A DNA stretch of 64,000 nucleotides, from contig NC_134685.1 in assembly GCF_024713945.1 (NCBI RefSeq), positions 496,001 to 560,000 of the forward strand, given 5' to 3'. Source of the DNA: Dermatophagoides farinae (Eukaryota; Arthropoda; Arachnida; Sarcoptiformes; Pyroglyphidae). Of the stretch, positions 49,823 to 61,464 are shown piece by piece. A program made the translations under genes and the position numbers. Position 1 is the stretch's first letter; the number at the start of each line of letters is the position of its first letter. Under the pieces are notes generated by a model. That model was not told where the DNA came from. It made no database searches and was given only the letters and a program-made list of their open reading frames with translations.

Positions 49823-52440
49823 TGTTACAAATTATTTATTTATTTATTAACAATTATTAGGCATGTATGGTTTTTTTCATCTTGATAATTTATTTTCAAT
49901 AAACTTAAAATAAATGTTTCGATTCTATCTTAAGAATATGTTCATTACGATAACGTTCAATACGTTCGGCTCTTTCATGTCGATTGATTAATGGATTGTA
50001 TTTAACACAGAATACTAATAATGCCATTGTATGATAAAATATGACCAATAAGACTAATTTGACAATACAATCGTAGAAATATTCAACATTTGTTGGAATA
50101 TTAAATATATACATCAATGATTGTATTTCATACGATTTACAACGATCACCACCATAAATAAGCCATAATGTTGCATGAAATTGATACCGATATATTGAAA
50201 AATTCGATAGAAAACGTACGATAAAATTCATTTCTTCAATTACATTGTATACATTGGATAATAATAGAAAAAAGCCCTGTGAAAATCCTATTACAATAAA
50301 TATGGCAATAATTGATCTATGTAGTAACAAAACGTTCATATTCATTAGGGCCAGAAAACACAATGATGATAAATATAAATTGATCACTTGCCACCAGAAA
50401 AAATTATTGGGCGAAACTGTTGAATAGATATCGATTACATAAGCAAAGATTATGACGATCGAAAGAATCATGATAGAATCGAACAATGATTTCGCCAAAT
50501 AATATGCGCCACACGTATACCACCCTTTAATTAGAATAAATTAGTTAATTGGAAGTGATTAAAAAGAAACGAAAATCGAAAACATACCATTTGAATGTTG
50601 AGTTGCGAAAAATTTCACTTCGAAGGAAAACAAGTTGCTTATATGCGCATTCAATATCGAAAAGAATGCTAAACTTGAAAACATGACAAAATTAACATTG
50701 CTGGCAAGACGAGAATCGTTTTTCCATTTATGATCAGTAACATTCAAACAAACAGCTTGAAAATCATCTTCTATCGATATACAACCGTCAATTTCAGCTA
50801 TTTTTTTATCAAAAAAATCAAGAATCATAATGCCTAGAAAGGCGTGTACAATCACACTTGTAAGCCATAATGGCCATTGATATCGGATTGAACAATGAGC
50901 CAAACGTCGGAATAAAATTGATACCGATCGCAATGAAAATCGCATTCGAGGGAATGGTACACCATCCTTTATATGAACAGCATCCTGTAACAGCGACGGT
51001 GTGATTTTATTGATTTGATTATCAGTTTTTTCGGCTAATCGCTGTACGATGGGATTCAAGTGACCAGTGCAAGAATATCGAATGAGAGTTTCGATTGGGA
51101 ATCGTTTATCTTCATCGATGGAAGATGCTTCACTGAGAAAACTTTTGATTTGGGCTGGCGGTCCTGAATAGATACCAAGGCCATCGAATGCAAGCACATA
51201 GCATAGGTCAAACATGTCCAATTGTTCGGTACTAGGTTGATGAATGCTGACCACCATAGTGATATCTGGATGACGAGCAATGAATTGTCGAAGACATCGG
51301 AGGACCAACCGGGCCGAATTGGAATCCAAACCACTGACAGGTTCATCAATGCAAATTAGATTGGGCATTCGAACGGATGTCAATTCCATTGCCAGAGCCA
51401 GTCGTTTCCTTTCTCCACCGGAACAATTTTGTACCAAAGTGTTGGCCGTGTTGGTCATGTCTAATTCATTGAGCAAATTGTCAGCCACTTGTTCATGATC
51501 AATTGCTTGTGTTTCGTGACAATTCTTTAATTTAGAAGCATAGACCAAACTTTGTTTGCTTGTCAATCCGGGTATCAAGTGTTTGGATACTTCTTGTTTG
51601 ATATAGCAAGTCCGAATCGGTACGAATCGACTGAGGTAGAATTGTGTCGAGCCGGTCAGTTTGGTCTTCATTTTTCCATTGAAAACTTTCAACAGTGACG
51701 TTTTGCCCGAACCGGAGCTGCCCATGATTGCATTCAATGTTCCAAACTGAAATTGTCCACTGAGATTCCGTAATATCAACTTGTCTCCCAAATCATCTAA
51801 CGATTCAGGTGTAGGACGCACTTCATAGATGGTATCAGTCGCAAACAATGTCAATTGACGCCATCCAATTATGTAACGGCCAGTACAAAATTGTTGAAAT
51901 TCATTTTTGGTCATTTCAGGTTCAATATTATTATTATTACTATCAAAAATCTGGACAAACGTAGGCTTTTCATGAAAATCGATTTCAATTGCAGGAGTTA
52001 GGATTTTTGTCAATGTTTCTTGCTTTGTTTCTGATACGATTTTTCCATTGTTCACATTGCTAAATGTCCAACGCATCACAATGATAGAAATGATTCGAAT
52101 CACTATTATTACAATCATCGGCTTTTCTAGGTTTGAATAGACATGGTCTGTGTCGACAAAAAATTGTTTCAATATTTGTGAATATTCTGTTTGTGGATCG
52201 CAACGATCAATACCATAGTATGTATGGAGATATCCACCTGCAATAAATCGAGAAGCAAGTAAATGTGATATTGTTCGATAAAATGGTTTGTCCATTAAAT
52301 CACTGATAACTATCAATCCATTATTTATATTTACTATAACCACCACTACTTGACATAGAATGATAAGTATTTCAAATTGATCAATACAAATACTGGTCAA
52401 TAAATAACCGAATGATTGGCCATACAAGAATGAAACAATG
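49460..52440. repeat. Segmental duplication, copy A
   Basis: This stretch matches 61033-64000 in the same orientation. It begins in the middle of exon 2 of the secreted orphan (TTGATCACTAGTCCTGTCCG) and runs through its stop codon and most of the ABCG gene. Similarity is very high over the orphan 3' end and NBD2, and lower in patches of the membrane domains. The duplicated unit extends past the window end, so the other breakpoint is unseen. Confidence 0.92.
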
Positions 52441-54036
52441 TTAAATAAATATAGAGTACTCAAACGATACCAATTTATTCGATATTCATCAATATAGAGA
52501 ATGCCACTAGTCACATAATAAGTCACAACGCTTATAATAACGATGAATATCAATGTGATCAAGTCATTCGCATGAACAGGATGGATTAATGATGAAAAAC
52601 TGTACCAACCTGTAAAATATATAAATTAGATATATACTGTGTTCAATGCTACGAGTCTTACCAGTACGATATTCGTGACGGAGAATTTTCATAAAATTCA
52701 CTGTCATCAACGAATACATTGCTATACCGAGTGAAAATGTAAGTAATATTATTAAAAAAAGTAGCATAATAAGTGTTCCGATTAATCGATCTTCTTTCAA
52801 TTTATTCTGACAGGTTTGATTCAAATGTTCAATATTGAATGGTATACATCCTCGTGGTATCACCATATCTTTATTGGTGATTGATGTATAAGTAATAAGA
52901 GTTATTATGATTAAAATCAAAATACCAATTATATGCCGAACATCTGCTATGAATGTCAAACGTAATAGACGCCAGAATTGTGTCCAAAGATCCGAACTAC
53001 GAAATTTTCGTGAATAATGAGGAATGCCCTTTGGAATAAAAGCAAATGGACATTCTTCTTTTTCAAATTTACTGAATTGAGCTGTAAGTCGTTGATGGTC
53101 TTGTTGCACACTTTCTTTTGTTAATTTTCTCACTTGTTCATCATTGATGCCATTGCTAGCGATACGAAGATATTCCTGGATCGGAGAATCATCCTCATTC
53201 AATGCGATTCCAGTGATTTGATTCAGATGTGACCGTAATCGATCCGGTTGATCAGAATAAATGCAAACACCTCCTTTGGCTATGATATACAATTGATCGA
53301 ACATATCCAATATATCCGAACTGGGAGCATGAATTGACACGAGGACTGTGATGCCATTCTGTGTGGACAATCGTTGTAGACACTTCATAACCACCAATGC
53401 TGACTCACTATCCAGACCGGTAGTAGGTTCATCGATGAACAAAAACGGTGGTTTCGATTCGATTGACATCAGCTCTTGAGCGATAGCCACTCGACGTTGT
53501 TCGCCACCAGAGCAATTTTCGAAACGTGTTTGCAACACTTTTGGATTTAGCATTAATTCCTGAATCGTTGACTGGATGTGTTGATATGCTCGGCCATGAT
53601 AGTGAGCAGGATTCTTGAAGCAGAATGCATAATACAAAGTCTCGAGCACTGTGAACCGTCCAAGGATTATCTCATGAACGAATTGTGGCACAAAACTGAC
53701 CAATGAATTCGATGACTTTGTGATTATTTCACTGTTAATATAAATTTCAGTGTCGGGTGAAATGTTCTTGGCTGGAACATTGCCAATGAGACAATTTATG
53801 AGCGAAGTTTTACCGGCACCGGATGGTCCAAGCAATGCATTCAAACTGTTTATCCGTACTGATCCATTAAGACGATTGAGGATCACTTTTCGCCGTCGTC
53901 GTGGTTGCCAACCATCGACCATAAACCATTCATCAACTTCATAACGTAAATTTTTCCAACACAACGAAATTGGTTTTTTGAATTCACAACATACATCTGT
54001 TTCATTCGACATCATTTTATCAAATAAAATGCTCAT
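49905..54036 (-). CDS. Full-length ABCG transporter (NBD1-TMD1-NBD2-TMD2), copy A
   Basis: Three exons, 54036-52662, 52609-50588 and 50524-49905, give about 1338 residues. NBD1 has Walker A GPSGAGKTS, signature CSGGEQRR, Walker B LFIDEPTTGLD and H-loop SIHAPSS (about residues 40-290). TMD1 spans about 400-640. NBD2 has Walker A GSSGSGKTS, signature CSGGERKR, LICIDEPVSGLD and SIHQPSTE (about 690-960). TMD2 spans about 1060-1330. NBD-before-TMD order and the RTGWYS / SNGWYT start of each membrane domain are ABCG features. The exons join in one frame: each intron interrupts a Gly codon just before the WY of a TMD, at equivalent sites in the two halves, which supports an ancient internal duplication or fusion. 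Metazoan ABCGs are usually half-size. Substrate unknown; lipid or xenobiotic efflux is typical of the family. Confidence 0.88.
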
Positions 54037-56305
54037 GGATAAAATATCATCAAATATATAAAATTGAAAATGCAATCATCATCATATGAATAACAATTTT
54101 CAGAAAATGAATTGGATAAATAAATTTTTCATGGCCATTGATAATGAATGAATGAACTGCAAATCTATATATATGCATTTATTTTACAAATATCTGCCTT
54201 TCAGTTGTATGTATATGATATTATCAGCAACAACAAAAAATCTATTAACTTTGTGTGTTTAATAACTTGACCAAAAAGTGAAAAGTACATCTCTTGAATG
54301 ATGATTTGATTTCAAGGAAATTTTTTTTTTTAAACTTGATAATTTTAGCCAAAAGGGTTAGCATTTTTTTTTGTTGTTGTTGTTGTGAAATAAAAACATT
54401 AATTTGCACAATTCACATTAACCAGTTTGAATGATAAGAACAAAATTCAATATGGCAAATGCAAATAAATCAATCATGAATCGTTGATCTAATCGAAAAA
54501 AATTGAATATATTAAAGTGGAAATATTCATTATATAATTCAGACATTTCCAATAGTCATATTTGATGGCGGATATTTTCATAAACAAACGAATGCTAATA
54601 TTTACATCAATTTCTTTGATTATTTCATTATCATCATCAATTGGTGATTGTTTTATATTCAATGTGAATGATGATTCAATTGGGGGATTGATGAATCCAT
54701 AGTTTCGTATACTGTTTCATTGGATAATTGGAACATCTTTTTTATCTTTATTAATTAATAGTTTATATTTTTAATGAACTTGAAATAAAGAACTGATCAT
54801 CATTGAATTCAGTTTACAATCATTTAATAATTTTGAATAAAATTTTAGCAATTTTTACTAAATTTGATAAATCAATCGATACAATGTAAATAAGATATAT
54901 GATTATTGTGATGAAAAAACCAAGTAATGGATAATTTAATTGTTTGGATGTCAATGCCAATAATACTAGATCCAAACAATTACTAATATATTCTAGTAGA
55001 AATATCCATGAAAATAATTCATTAAACTCAAATTAATGCCCAATTTTTTTTTGAAAAAAGTTATTAATTATAAAAATTTGATGCCTACAAGTAATAAATA
55101 TGACATTTATTCATTTTTTAAATTTTTATATTTCGAAAAATTAAACTTTGAACTTTCATCCTATATATAGGATCATGGGCATTCAAAGTACTAAAATATC
55201 AACCTCTGGTAATTATTGAAACCTATGTATTACATCTTAGGATCTCTTGTTTTCTATGTAGGGCTAGTATATTTTTCCAAACAAAAATCCGGACAATCCA
55301 TTGATCAGTGTTTCTCAACCATAGGGTCACCATCAATACACGATTATTACAGAGATTCTGGATATGTCCGGACTAAATCCAGACATATGGTGACCCTAAG
55401 AATTTCTATGCCAAATTGTTAGAGTGCTATTCTTTTTATTAGTGAGAGAGGAAAATTATTCAAACTCCACACCAGCAATAAGAATCGCCTTTTATTCTGA
55501 ATCTGGCCATTGAAGATAGACAAAGAAAGTGAAAAATTAGATGATAGTTTTGATAAGAAAAATAAACAATTTCTTGTAGGTTGAAAATATGGAAATATGG
55601 AAAGTATGAGAAAGCAAAAAAAAAAAAAAAAAATATCACCACTAGAACTGAAAGATTGACAACGGACAACGTGACATTGATCTTGTATTGACTCATTTCA
55701 TATCGTGTGTATCGTACATTTTTAAAAAAAACTTGTGTGTGTGTGTGTATGATCCGAAAAAAACGAAATGTACAACAAAACAAAGATTTTGTTTGACAAT
55801 AAACGATATGTGGTCAAACAAAAATGCAAAAAAAAGGATTTATTGGCCCTGGAAAAAAAAGAACATTTTGCTTGTTCGATATCGAAGAATAACCCCACAC
55901 ACACATGTTCAAGGTCATCATTATCGAGAACGATGTGGATTTTTAAACTTTTTTTTTTTACTAAAATTATCGTCTATCATTATCGATCCAGGACAGTATG
56001 GAGAAATAAAGACAAACAGCGACATCTAATGAACAAGATATTTCTGATGATGATCAGATGGCCATCGAATGATGGTGGTGAATATAGCTGGATTGAGCTG
56101 TTTGTTTGTTTGTTTATTTATTTTTTATTTTTTTTTTTCATTTATTTTGATCACCATAATCATCATTGAAATCATCTGATTATCAAATGATTTTTTTCCA
56201 CATGCCAAATCATTATACTTGATTTGTACTTGAACTTTTGTAATAATAATCCTAGTGAATTTTCATTTCCATAATCTATATATCCAAGGACTTTGACTAT
56301 ATAAA
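54037..56305. other. 2.3 kb spacer upstream of ABCG copy A
   Basis: No gene is recognised. It is AT-rich, with a TATATATA-like stretch near 54164-54175, a (GT)n run near 55735-55750, GTT repeats near 54373-54386 and a small hAT-like remnant (listed separately). The 54037-54300 part is the probable ABCG promoter. Confidence 0.4.
55306..55397. repeat. Possible hAT-type remnant / hairpin
   Basis: It begins CAGTGTTTCTCAACC, close to the terminal sequence of Charlie-type hAT transposons (CAGNGGTTCTCAACC). AGGGTCACCAT at 55323-55333 is repeated inverted as ATGGTGACCCT at 55387-55397, with a nested TCTGGAT / ATCCAGA pair. Only one terminus is clear, so this may be a remnant or a small hairpin MITE. 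Confidence 0.4.
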
Positions 56306-57489
56306 CCCTAGAAAGGTAACCATATCGATATTGCGGTAAAGGGAACCTACGTAAATTTTACGTAGTTGATATGCCTAACTTATTTCAACTTTAAAAATTA
56401 GTTATAGTAACTGACATCACGATTGAAACAACTTTTCTTTATTTGGTCAAAACAAAAATAACTTTTACAAAACAAAACAAAACAAAACAAAAAACCCAAC
56501 CGCAACGCACACAACCGTCACGTGTTTCTTGTACTCACATCCATCCCGGTTCGGAGAATACGTTACCACCGAGGCAACATTATCTGATTATTTATGTTAA
56601 ATTTTAACGTTTATTCATTGAAACACATCTCTCTATTTTATATTAAAGAAAAAAAAATCATTTTTCAAAAGTGGAAAGTTGAAAAATATCAAATCAAATT
56701 AGATATGGTGTAAATTTTGAATTTTTTTTATAACTCTCGGTCAGAAATCACACGATTAAAAGATTTAATCTCAAATATCAAAATATGACTTTATTGATCG
56801 ACAGACAAAAACGAATTATTATTATAACTGACAAACAACACACACGTGTTGTCTTTTTACTTTTTTTTACTCGCCGCCGGTGGCGCTCATATCATTAACC
56901 ATTACAATTGTCAATTTTGAAATTATCACAGCGTCAAGAAAAAATAAAAAATGATCCTGTAAATATGATTAATCAATCGATGATTGTGTTTCGAAACATG
57001 ATTGACAAATTTTTATCTGATATTCGCCACATAGGCGGTGCAACAACGTTTACATCCGGTCGTTTTTAAACGCTTTTTGCAAGCATTTTTATTTTGAATA
57101 AAGTGAAAAACATAAACAAATGAACAGAAAAGACGTTTATTTCAAAAAATATTGCGACAAAACGACGTTTTTGACAAGTGAAAAGATAAAAAAAAGAAAA
57201 AAATTAAAATTATTTTTATTCATAAATGACGTTTTTTGGGAAAAATTTCCTAAGATTTTTCTATGATGATTCAGGCAATCATACGTAAATTTTACGTATA
57301 AGCTTTTACGCCTGAGCTTATAGATAACAGATAAAAGGTAAAAACTGGATTTTTTCTATTTCTAAAGGTGTAGAAATATATTCTTGAGGAATAGAAAGTG
57401 GTTCCAGCTGTCTTAGCATCGCGAGTGTTTTTTTGGAACATTTTTTTCGTGGCAAAAACATAAATTTTACGTAGGTTACCTTTCTAGGG
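56306..57489. mobile_element. piggyBac-like non-autonomous element
   Basis: The left end is CCCTAGAAAGGTAACC and the right end is GGTTACCTTTCTAGGG, an exact 16-bp terminal inverted repeat. CCCTAGAAAG is the known piggyBac terminus. The right end is followed by TTAA at 57490-57493, the piggyBac target site; the left flank is TAAA (56302-56305), possibly mutated. Sub-terminal ACGTAAATTTTACGT-type palindromes occur near 56350, 57283 and 57465, reminiscent of piggyBac internal repeats. The 1184-bp interior has no long open frame, so no transposase; it would depend on an enzyme encoded elsewhere. Confidence 0.85.
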
Positions 57490-57747
57490 TTAAATGGAGA
57501 ATAAAAAAAATAACGATCAAAATCAAAATCCTAGGGATCATCTGATCAATCTGATCATCATCATCGAATTTTTTTTTTTGTATTAGAGAAACAAGTTTAT
57601 AAATTATAATCTTAAGTTGTTTTAATTAAAAAATGAAAAAGGAAAATAATTTTTGGGTGTGTGTGTGCTTTTGTTGTTCGTTTGTTCGATGGAAATCATG
57701 ATCATCAATCGTTTGATGAGTAGTGTGTGTACGTGATTCGACCTATG

Positions 57748-57774
<27 letters not shown>
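57748..57774. repeat. (AC)n microsatellite
   Basis: An uninterrupted AC run of about 27 bases. A complementary GT-rich tract occurs at 57896-57910, so a weak hairpin is possible. Confidence 0.9.
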
Positions 57775-57778
<4 letters not shown>

Positions 57779-58064
57779 AAAGAAAAAAATGTTGATGATA
57801 AGAAAAATAAAATACAAAAAAAAAAAAAAAAAACACGATACGTGTGTGTTCAATATCATAATGCGAACCATATTGTAGTTTTCACTGGTGTTAGTATGTG
57901 TGTGTGTGTGCTGTAGTAATATAATCACTAATCAGCTTATGTTTAACTCTATTTTTGCCAACTAAATGGTCAAAGATTATCAACACCATCCCTCTATATT
58001 ATTACAGAGCAGAAAAAAAAACTTGACGCATGGCAAATATTAATTCGTTCGTGGTTTATTGCTA

Positions 58065-58085
58065 CTGCTGCTGCTGCTGCTGCTG
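58065..58085. repeat. (CTG)7 microsatellite
   Basis: Seven uninterrupted CTG units in non-coding sequence. This is one of few CTG runs in a window dominated by CAA, CAT and GAT repeats. Confidence 0.9.
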
Positions 58086-59001
58086 ATAGTGATGGTGACG
58101 GTGACCAATAAATACCCATTGACCATCGAATCATCGAATCATTATTGGTCTGTCTTTATTTTGACATTGTGGTTATAAATCTGTGAATTTTTTTTTTATT
58201 CCAATATATTCTACCCAACGAATATTATCGTTCGGAATTCTATTTTCATATACACGGATATTCTGTGCATGTGTCTGGTAAGTGTAATTTTTTTTTTTTT
58301 TTTTTGCATGTCTGGAATTTTGTTTTTTTTTTGTGTGTGTCAAAAACAAACAAAAAAAAAATTTGGAACATGGTAATATTTCATTTCAGTCAGTCAGTCG
58401 ATCAATTTCTCTCTTGTGAAATCAAAATCAAAAAAAAAAAAAAATGATCCACGATCATCTCCATGATGAAAGTGGTGTTCCAAATTTTTTTTTGTTCCAA
58501 AAAAAAAACTAAAACTTGTTGATTCCCTTTTTGTTTTGTTCATTAATTAGCCACTGCACATTAATTACATCAGTGTTAAAAAAAGAGAGCCTGTCCATAT
58601 AATGTGAACTATCCTCGCTCTCTCTCTCATCGTGTTATTTATCGATCTTGATCTTGAATCATGATCAATGATCATCATCAATTTCTTTGCCATTGAAACT
58701 TGTTTCTTGTTTACTAGGTTATATAAAAACACATTGCAAACTTTGATCACTTTTTTTGTGTTTTGTTGTCTTCATTCATTCGTTAGTTATTGTGGATTGC
58801 TGATCAATCAATTTTTTTTCTGTTTTTTTTCTGATTCCAACGATAAATACCCAATTATGTGACCAAACATGATACACTTTTGAAAATTCTGGAAATTTTT
58901 TCACTAAATTTTTTTTTCTCTCTCTCTCACTCCATTTCAGCTTCTTTTTTTCAATAAATTTCTATATCCGTACTTGTTCTATCAATAAATAAAAATCAAT
59001 C

Positions 59002-61004
59002 ATGGTTGTACCACCGCCATCATCATCCAACAGTGATTCAATTATCGGTTCAATACCGGCACCAATTGCAGCTGTTAATCATAATAATATAACCACCACT
59101 AACGATCATTCTGATGCATTCCATCATTGTACATCGCTTATGGCACAAGGTCTTGTTGAACAACTTGGCTGGATGTTTTATTATGTTAAACCAAATTCAT
59201 CGATATTTATGAATGTTGATGATGTTCCCAATTATGAAGTGCAGGTAAGTGTTTCCATATATTATATATTCAATTTTCAATTAAATTTGGTTTAGATATT
59301 TCCAATATTTGGTGTATTGGTCATTATTGAACAAATGATACGTCTAATGCAACGTAAACGTTTTTCACGTTTAAGCGATGTAATCGTCAATATTGGTGCT
59401 GGTCTCATATTTGTAGCCGTCCGTGTAGCATTATTGGGTGTGGTGATGAAATTATTTTATTTTCTTTATGATAATTATCGTATCGTTGATTTGCCCAAAA
59501 ATTGTGTATCCACATGGTTCATATCATTATTATCGGTAGAATTTGTCTACTATTGGGTACATCGTTCATTACATGAAATTAATATATTCTGGGCAAGCCA
59601 TCAATTTCATCATAATGCCGTTGAAGTTGATGTTTCTGTTACATTACGTGATACAGTTGTTGATTTGGTCATCTATGAGGTATGTACATAGATTACATTA
59701 CATTAATTGATTGATTGATCCATAATGTTTCGTTTTTGTCGTTTATAGTTTTTCCCAACACCATTGGCATTGTTTGTACCGCCACCAATCCTATTGGTAC
59801 ATATGCAATTTTCATTGATCTATCAAGTTTGGCTCCATACCGAAGTTGTATCACATTTAGGTCCAATCGAATACATTATCAATACACCACGACAACATCG
59901 TGTACATCATGGTAAAAATCCATGGTGTATTGATAAAAATTATGGTGCACTATTGATGGTTTTTGATCGCATATTCGGCACCTATCAAGCTGAAGAAGAA
60001 AAAATTGTTTTTGGCACCACAGAAAAACCATATGAAACATTCGATACGATTACATTGCATTTCTATTATTATTATGATTCTGTATGGAAAAAATTCAAAT
60101 CAATGAATTCATTTGGTGATAAAATGAAAGCATTATTCTATGGACCAGGATGGGCACCAGGTATGTGTTTGCTCTATTTTCATTTGTCATGTCCATTTAA
60201 TAATAATGATGATTCGATTCAATTTGTTTTGAACATAGGAAAACCACGAACTGGATTATTGTCCGATATTCCACCTGTTGATATTCATGCACCAATTGAA
60301 CGTTATGATTGTGAAATATCATTCTGGGAATCATTCTATGTTATGTTGCATAGTTTTATCATTGCAATGGGTTTCTATATTATCACCGATCATCCATTGG
60401 TCCGTAATTCACCGCTGAATGCAATGATCATCATGTTTTATGTACTATTTGCATTGACATCATTTGGCACCATATTTGATCGACGGTAATTACATTGAAT
60501 CAAATTTTTTTCATTGATCAGTGAATCTAATCACAATCTATTATTTACAGATCGATTGGACCATTAGTGGAATCATCACGTTGTCTTTTATTCTTTCCAT
60601 TCGATTCATATGTTATGCAACCATGGATTGAACAACTGACACCACCGATGCATTTACATGGTTTTATTGATTATATGTTGGGCTTAATCCGATTGATTCA
60701 TATCGTATCGATCGCTGTTTGGTTGATACTTTGGTTCCGAAATGCACGCCGTAATCCAAAATCATTTAAAGCCGAATTATTGCTGGCCAGCGATAATAAA
60801 TCCACATTATTGAAAGAAGATAAATGCATTAGTGCATTTGCTTATAGTAACAATATCAATGTCATCAATCAACGACGACCATGGGCAATTGCATTGTATG
60901 CCGTTACAATGGTCATATCATTGACATTTATGTTTTTCATTTTTGCACTTCGTTTCGATCATTGTAATAGTATTTTCAAGACATCCAACAACATTGAACT
61001 TTAA
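59002..61004 (+). CDS. AGMO: Alkylglycerol monooxygenase (AGMO, fatty acid hydroxylase superfamily)
   Basis: Five exons, 59002-59244, 59296-59679, 59749-60160, 60239-60485 and 60551-61004, give about 579 residues. The di-iron histidine boxes are HRSLHE (about 174), HQFHH (about 184) and HRVHH (about 259). They are embedded in YYWVHRSLHEINIFWASHQF and INTPRQHRVHHGKNPWCIDK NYG, as in AGMO. Other family segments are VWLHTEVV, DRIFGTYQAE and YGPGWAPG. Several membrane helices flank the core (IFPIFGVLVIIEQMIRL, LIFVAVRVALLGVVMKLFYF). AGMO cleaves the ether bond of alkylglycerols using tetrahydrobiopterin in the ER. It is longer than human AGMO (about 445) through a Ser/Asn head and a longer tail. 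Its stop codon is only 28 bases from the duplication breakpoint. Confidence 0.93.
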
Positions 61005-61032
61005 ATCAAGACAATCACTACAAGACAAGACA

Positions 61033-61395
61033 TTGATCACTAGTCCTGTCCGATGGCAACGACGTGCATTCAAATTAGGTATACCATTTCTAGCTACAGC
61101 CATGTTGACCAAAATATTTGGCCACAATTATTCATTACGACGATCATCACCGAAAGCAAAATGATTCGATGAAAATCAATGGTCATTACCGCCGAAATCA
61201 GATGACGGTGAAAATATTCAAACTGAAAATCTACTATATTGGCCTGGATTCATTGATGTTAGACCAATCGTATTGAATTCTGATGATATTCAATGGTCAT
61301 CACCATCGCCACTTGCATCATCACAATTCATACAAAGACGAAAAGATACATGTCATAGTCAACAACAACATTACTATGATTATGATAGACGATAA
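61033..61395 (+). pseudogene. Broken 3' copy of the secreted orphan gene
   Basis: It matches 49460-49822 almost base for base, starting LITSPVRWQRRAFKLG. A CGA-to-TGA change gives a stop at 61162-61164 (SPKAK then stop). The first two thirds of the gene, including the signal-peptide exon, are missing. It therefore cannot encode the secreted protein. It now forms sequence downstream of AGMO and may act as its 3' UTR. Confidence 0.9.
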
Positions 61396-61464
61396 TTTTA
61401 CAAATTATTTATTTATTTATTTATTAGTTTTTTTTCATATTTTGATAATTTATTTTCAATAAAC

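Larger units (their letters stand above)
57490..59001. other. 1.5 kb spacer upstream of AGMO
   Basis: It holds microsatellites listed separately, several A/T homopolymers above 15 bases and a CTCTCTC run near 58616-58628. A C/T-rich tract near 58917-58930 precedes a TTTCAG at about 58935-58940 that could be a 5' UTR splice acceptor for AGMO. No coding region recognised. Confidence 0.4.

Noticed and set aside
49905-54036. Reading the ABCG locus as two adjacent half-transporter genes
   Set aside because: The TMD1 exon continues in phase into NBD2 with no stop, start or spacer between them, so one full-length gene is the simpler model.
56530-56580. Minus-strand sequence resembling a tRNA A box (GCCTCGGTGGTAACG)
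   Set aside because: No matching B box or cloverleaf could be drawn around it; it lies inside the piggyBac-like element.
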